This document shows, in pieces, positions 5,509 through 6,644 of a stretch of 6,644 bases of DNA. The position numbers and the translations under genes are program-made. This DNA comes from CAYFXA01 sp964347135 (GTDB lineage: Bacteria; Patescibacteriota; Microgenomatia; PFEM01; JAHIFH01), in the NCBI GenBank assembly GCA_964347135.1, contig CAYFXA010000013.1, positions 1-6,644 of the forward strand, written 5' to 3'. Under the pieces are notes generated by a model, which was not told the DNA's origin, searched no databases, and worked only from the letters and a program-made list of their open reading frames with translations. How positions within the stretch are numbered: position 1 is the first letter of the stretch; every line of letters starts with the position of its first letter.

Positions 5509-6401
5509 TTTTTTAATCTTTCTTCTAAAATCTGATTATTTTTAAAACCAATGAGCTCTAACTCTGCCAAATCTATCCCTTTTAATGCCGCTCTGGGAAC
5601 CATACCATAAATTTCCGAACCCAAAACCTTAATCCCTCGTTTCTCCGCTTCTGTTTTAGCTTTCCGAAAAACAATATCCATGTTAGTTTTTTCAAAATCA
5701 CAAAGGTTAATTGAAACCTGAACAAAACCCTTATCTTTTATTTCAAAACCCAAAGCCTTAACCGCTGGAAAACCACCGTCTTTTTCTCGAATTAACTTAG
5801 CAATCTCTCTGGCAATCTGAACATCCTTTGTATCTAAATTAACATTATAAGCAATCAAAAATTTTCTTGCCCCAATCACCATTGCCCCAGCAGTGGAATG
5901 CATTTTCGCTGGTCCAAAATCAGGCTTTCTATCAGGATTATTAATTTCTTTTTTCAAACCTTCGTAATCACCTTTTCTCACATTAGCCAAATTAACCCTA
6001 TCTGGTTTTGTTGCCGCTGCTTCATATAAATAAACAGGAATTTTCAATTCGTCACCAACTTTTTTCCCTAATCTCTTGGCCAATCCCACGCATTCATCCA
6101 TGGTCACATTGGCAACAGGAATAAAAGGAACAACATCAGTGGCTCCAACCCGAGGATGCTCACCCTGATGCTTTTCCATGTCAATCAATTTAGTTGCTTT
6201 TAAAATCATTGCCCAAACAGCCTCAAAAACCGCTTCTGGCTCACCAACTAAAGTAACTAAAGAGCGATTGTGGTCTTTATCCCATTCCACATCCAAAACT
6301 TTAACCGCTTTCCTACCCCGAGCAACATCAGCAATACTATTAATAATGTCTTTCCTTCTTCCCTCAGAAAAATTAGGAACACACTCAATAATCTTGTTCA
6401 T
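5505..6401 (-). CDS. ftcD: Glutamate formimidoyltransferase (formiminotransferase N- and C-subdomains)
   Basis: The enzyme moves a formimino group from N-formimino-L-glutamate to tetrahydrofolate, feeding one-carbon units into the folate pool. Some bacterial homologues also transfer formyl from 5-formyl-THF to glutamate, which clears that inhibitor. At 298 aa it matches stand-alone bacterial forms. The N-subdomain (about 1-180) starts IIECVPNFSEG (4-14) and holds HQGEHPRVGATDVVPF (78-93), with His82 at the catalytic position. The C-subdomain (about 181-298) includes FLIAYNVNL (181-189), KALGFEI (215-221) and GSEIYGMVPRAAL (261-273). No hutH, hutU or hutI lies in view, so a histidine-degradation role is not shown. 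There is no SD; a TATAAT ends 8 nt before the ATG. Confidence 0.95.
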   Translation of the reverse strand: MNKIIECVPNFSEGRRKDIINSIADVARGRKAVKVLDVEWDKDHNRSLVTLVGEPEAVFEAVWAMILKATKLIDMEKHQGEHPRVGATDVVPFIPVANVTMDECVGLAKRLGKKVGDELKIPVYLYEAAATKPDRVNLANVRKGDYEGLKKEINNPDRKPDFGPAKMHSTAGAMVIGARKFLIAYNVNLDTKDVQIAREIAKLIREKDGGFPAVKALGFEIKDKGFVQVSINLCDFEKTNMDIVFRKAKTEAEKRGIKVLGSEIYGMVPRAALKGIDLAELELIGFKNNQILEERLKK

Positions 6402-6409
6402 ATGGGAAT

Positions 6410-6415
6410 ATTATA
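6410..6415 (-). promoter_or_regulatory. -10 box of a near-leaderless ftcD promoter
   Basis: A perfect TATAAT covers 6415-6410, preceded directly by TG, and is separated from the ftcD ATG by 8 nt (ATTCCCAT). No convincing -35 hexamer is seen at 16-18 bp. Transcription would begin at or next to the ATG. The arrangement matches that in front of proS exactly. Confidence 0.5.
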
Positions 6416-6442
6416 CAATATTTTTTTGAAGCTAACCTGGCT

Positions 6443-6643
6443 CTAACCTCTTTTCACTTTTTCAACCCTAACGCTTTTTATTGGACCACATATTCTCCAT
6501 CTTCTATTAATTCTTGTTATTTCAACCTCCATTACCGGATTTCTTCCAACATCTCCATGATGACCCGCCTCAAAACTGTTGCCCACAAATATATCCTCTT
6601 CTGATACAACCAGAGGCATTTGAATGTCACCTTCAAATTTCAC
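6443..6643 (-). CDS. Small hypothetical protein, probably partial at its 5' end
   Basis: I do not recognise this protein. The frame is open from the window edge to TAG at 6445-6443, with a GTG at 6643 and an ATG at 6619. GGTGA (6631-6627) lies 7 nt before the ATG and could serve as its SD, giving a 58-aa product; the gene may equally begin outside the window. The second half alternates hydrophobic and charged residues (VMEVEITRI, then IKSVRVEKVKRG at the end). This suggests beta strands and a basic tail, perhaps for nucleic acid or ribosome contact, though that is a guess. The stop precedes the ftcD ATG by 41 nt, and ftcD has its own -10 box, so they need not share a transcript. Confidence 0.5.
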   Translation of the reverse strand: MKFEGDIQMPLVVSEEDIFVGNSFEAGHHGDVGRNPVMEVEITRINRRWRICGPIKSVRVEKVKRG

Positions 6644-6644
6644 T

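Noticed and set aside
70..6401. Alternative genetic code (TGA as Gly, as in some CPR lineages)
   Set aside because: rpsB and ftcD end at TGA at the expected family lengths, and no in-frame TGA is needed inside any gene.
6424..6448. Direct repeat AGGTTAG (two copies, 11-nt period) and a weak AGC/GCT hairpin before ftcD
   Set aside because: Only two 7-nt copies, one embedding the upstream stop codon; the hairpin has about 3 bp and is followed by A's on the transcribed strand.

Overview
The window reads as a moderately AT-rich bacterial chromosome segment in which every supportable gene lies on the minus strand. It most resembles a reduced Candidate Phyla Radiation (Patescibacteria) genome, possibly Microgenomates-like. 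The reasons are a very short EF-Ts (about 153-156 residues), tight gene packing with several starts lacking a Shine-Dalgarno sequence (SD), and a thinned-out version of a conserved operon. The standard code fits: TGA serves as a stop and tryptophans are TGG. The lineage is an inference from these traits, not from a database match.

In the direction of transcription (right to left): (1) 6643-6443, the end of a small unrecognised gene. (2) 6401-4975, a two-gene folate unit, glutamate formimidoyltransferase (ftcD) and a separate cyclodeaminase-family protein. They overlap by ATGA and sit behind a TATAAT box only 8 nt before the ATG. (3) 4988-70, a translation operon: promoter, structured leader, rpsB (S2), an intergenic attenuator-like element, tsf (EF-Ts), frr (ribosome recycling factor), a divergent aminoglycoside phosphotransferase (APH)-fold kinase, a uridine-kinase-like P-loop protein, and rseP (site-2 protease). 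(4) 29-1, the first codons of proS (prolyl-tRNA synthetase), again behind TATAAT plus 8 nt.

The backbone rpsB-tsf-(pyrH)-frr-(uppS-cdsA-dxr)-rseP-proS is known from Firmicutes such as Bacillus subtilis. Here pyrH is missing from its usual slot. The uppS-cdsA-dxr slot holds two putative kinases of unknown substrate instead.

The most notable signals are RNA-level. The rpsB leader can form a 9-bp hairpin whose loop is perfectly complementary over 8 nt to the rpsB SD region. That is an H-type pseudoknot that would hide the ribosome binding site. Between rpsB and tsf, one segment can pair either with a nearby SD-bearing arm or with a distal arm followed by five U's, which is the geometry of an attenuator. 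A 12-codon ORF with a strong SD lies across that element. No tRNA, rRNA, CRISPR array, insertion sequence or origin was seen, and no gene-free stretch exceeds 300 bases.
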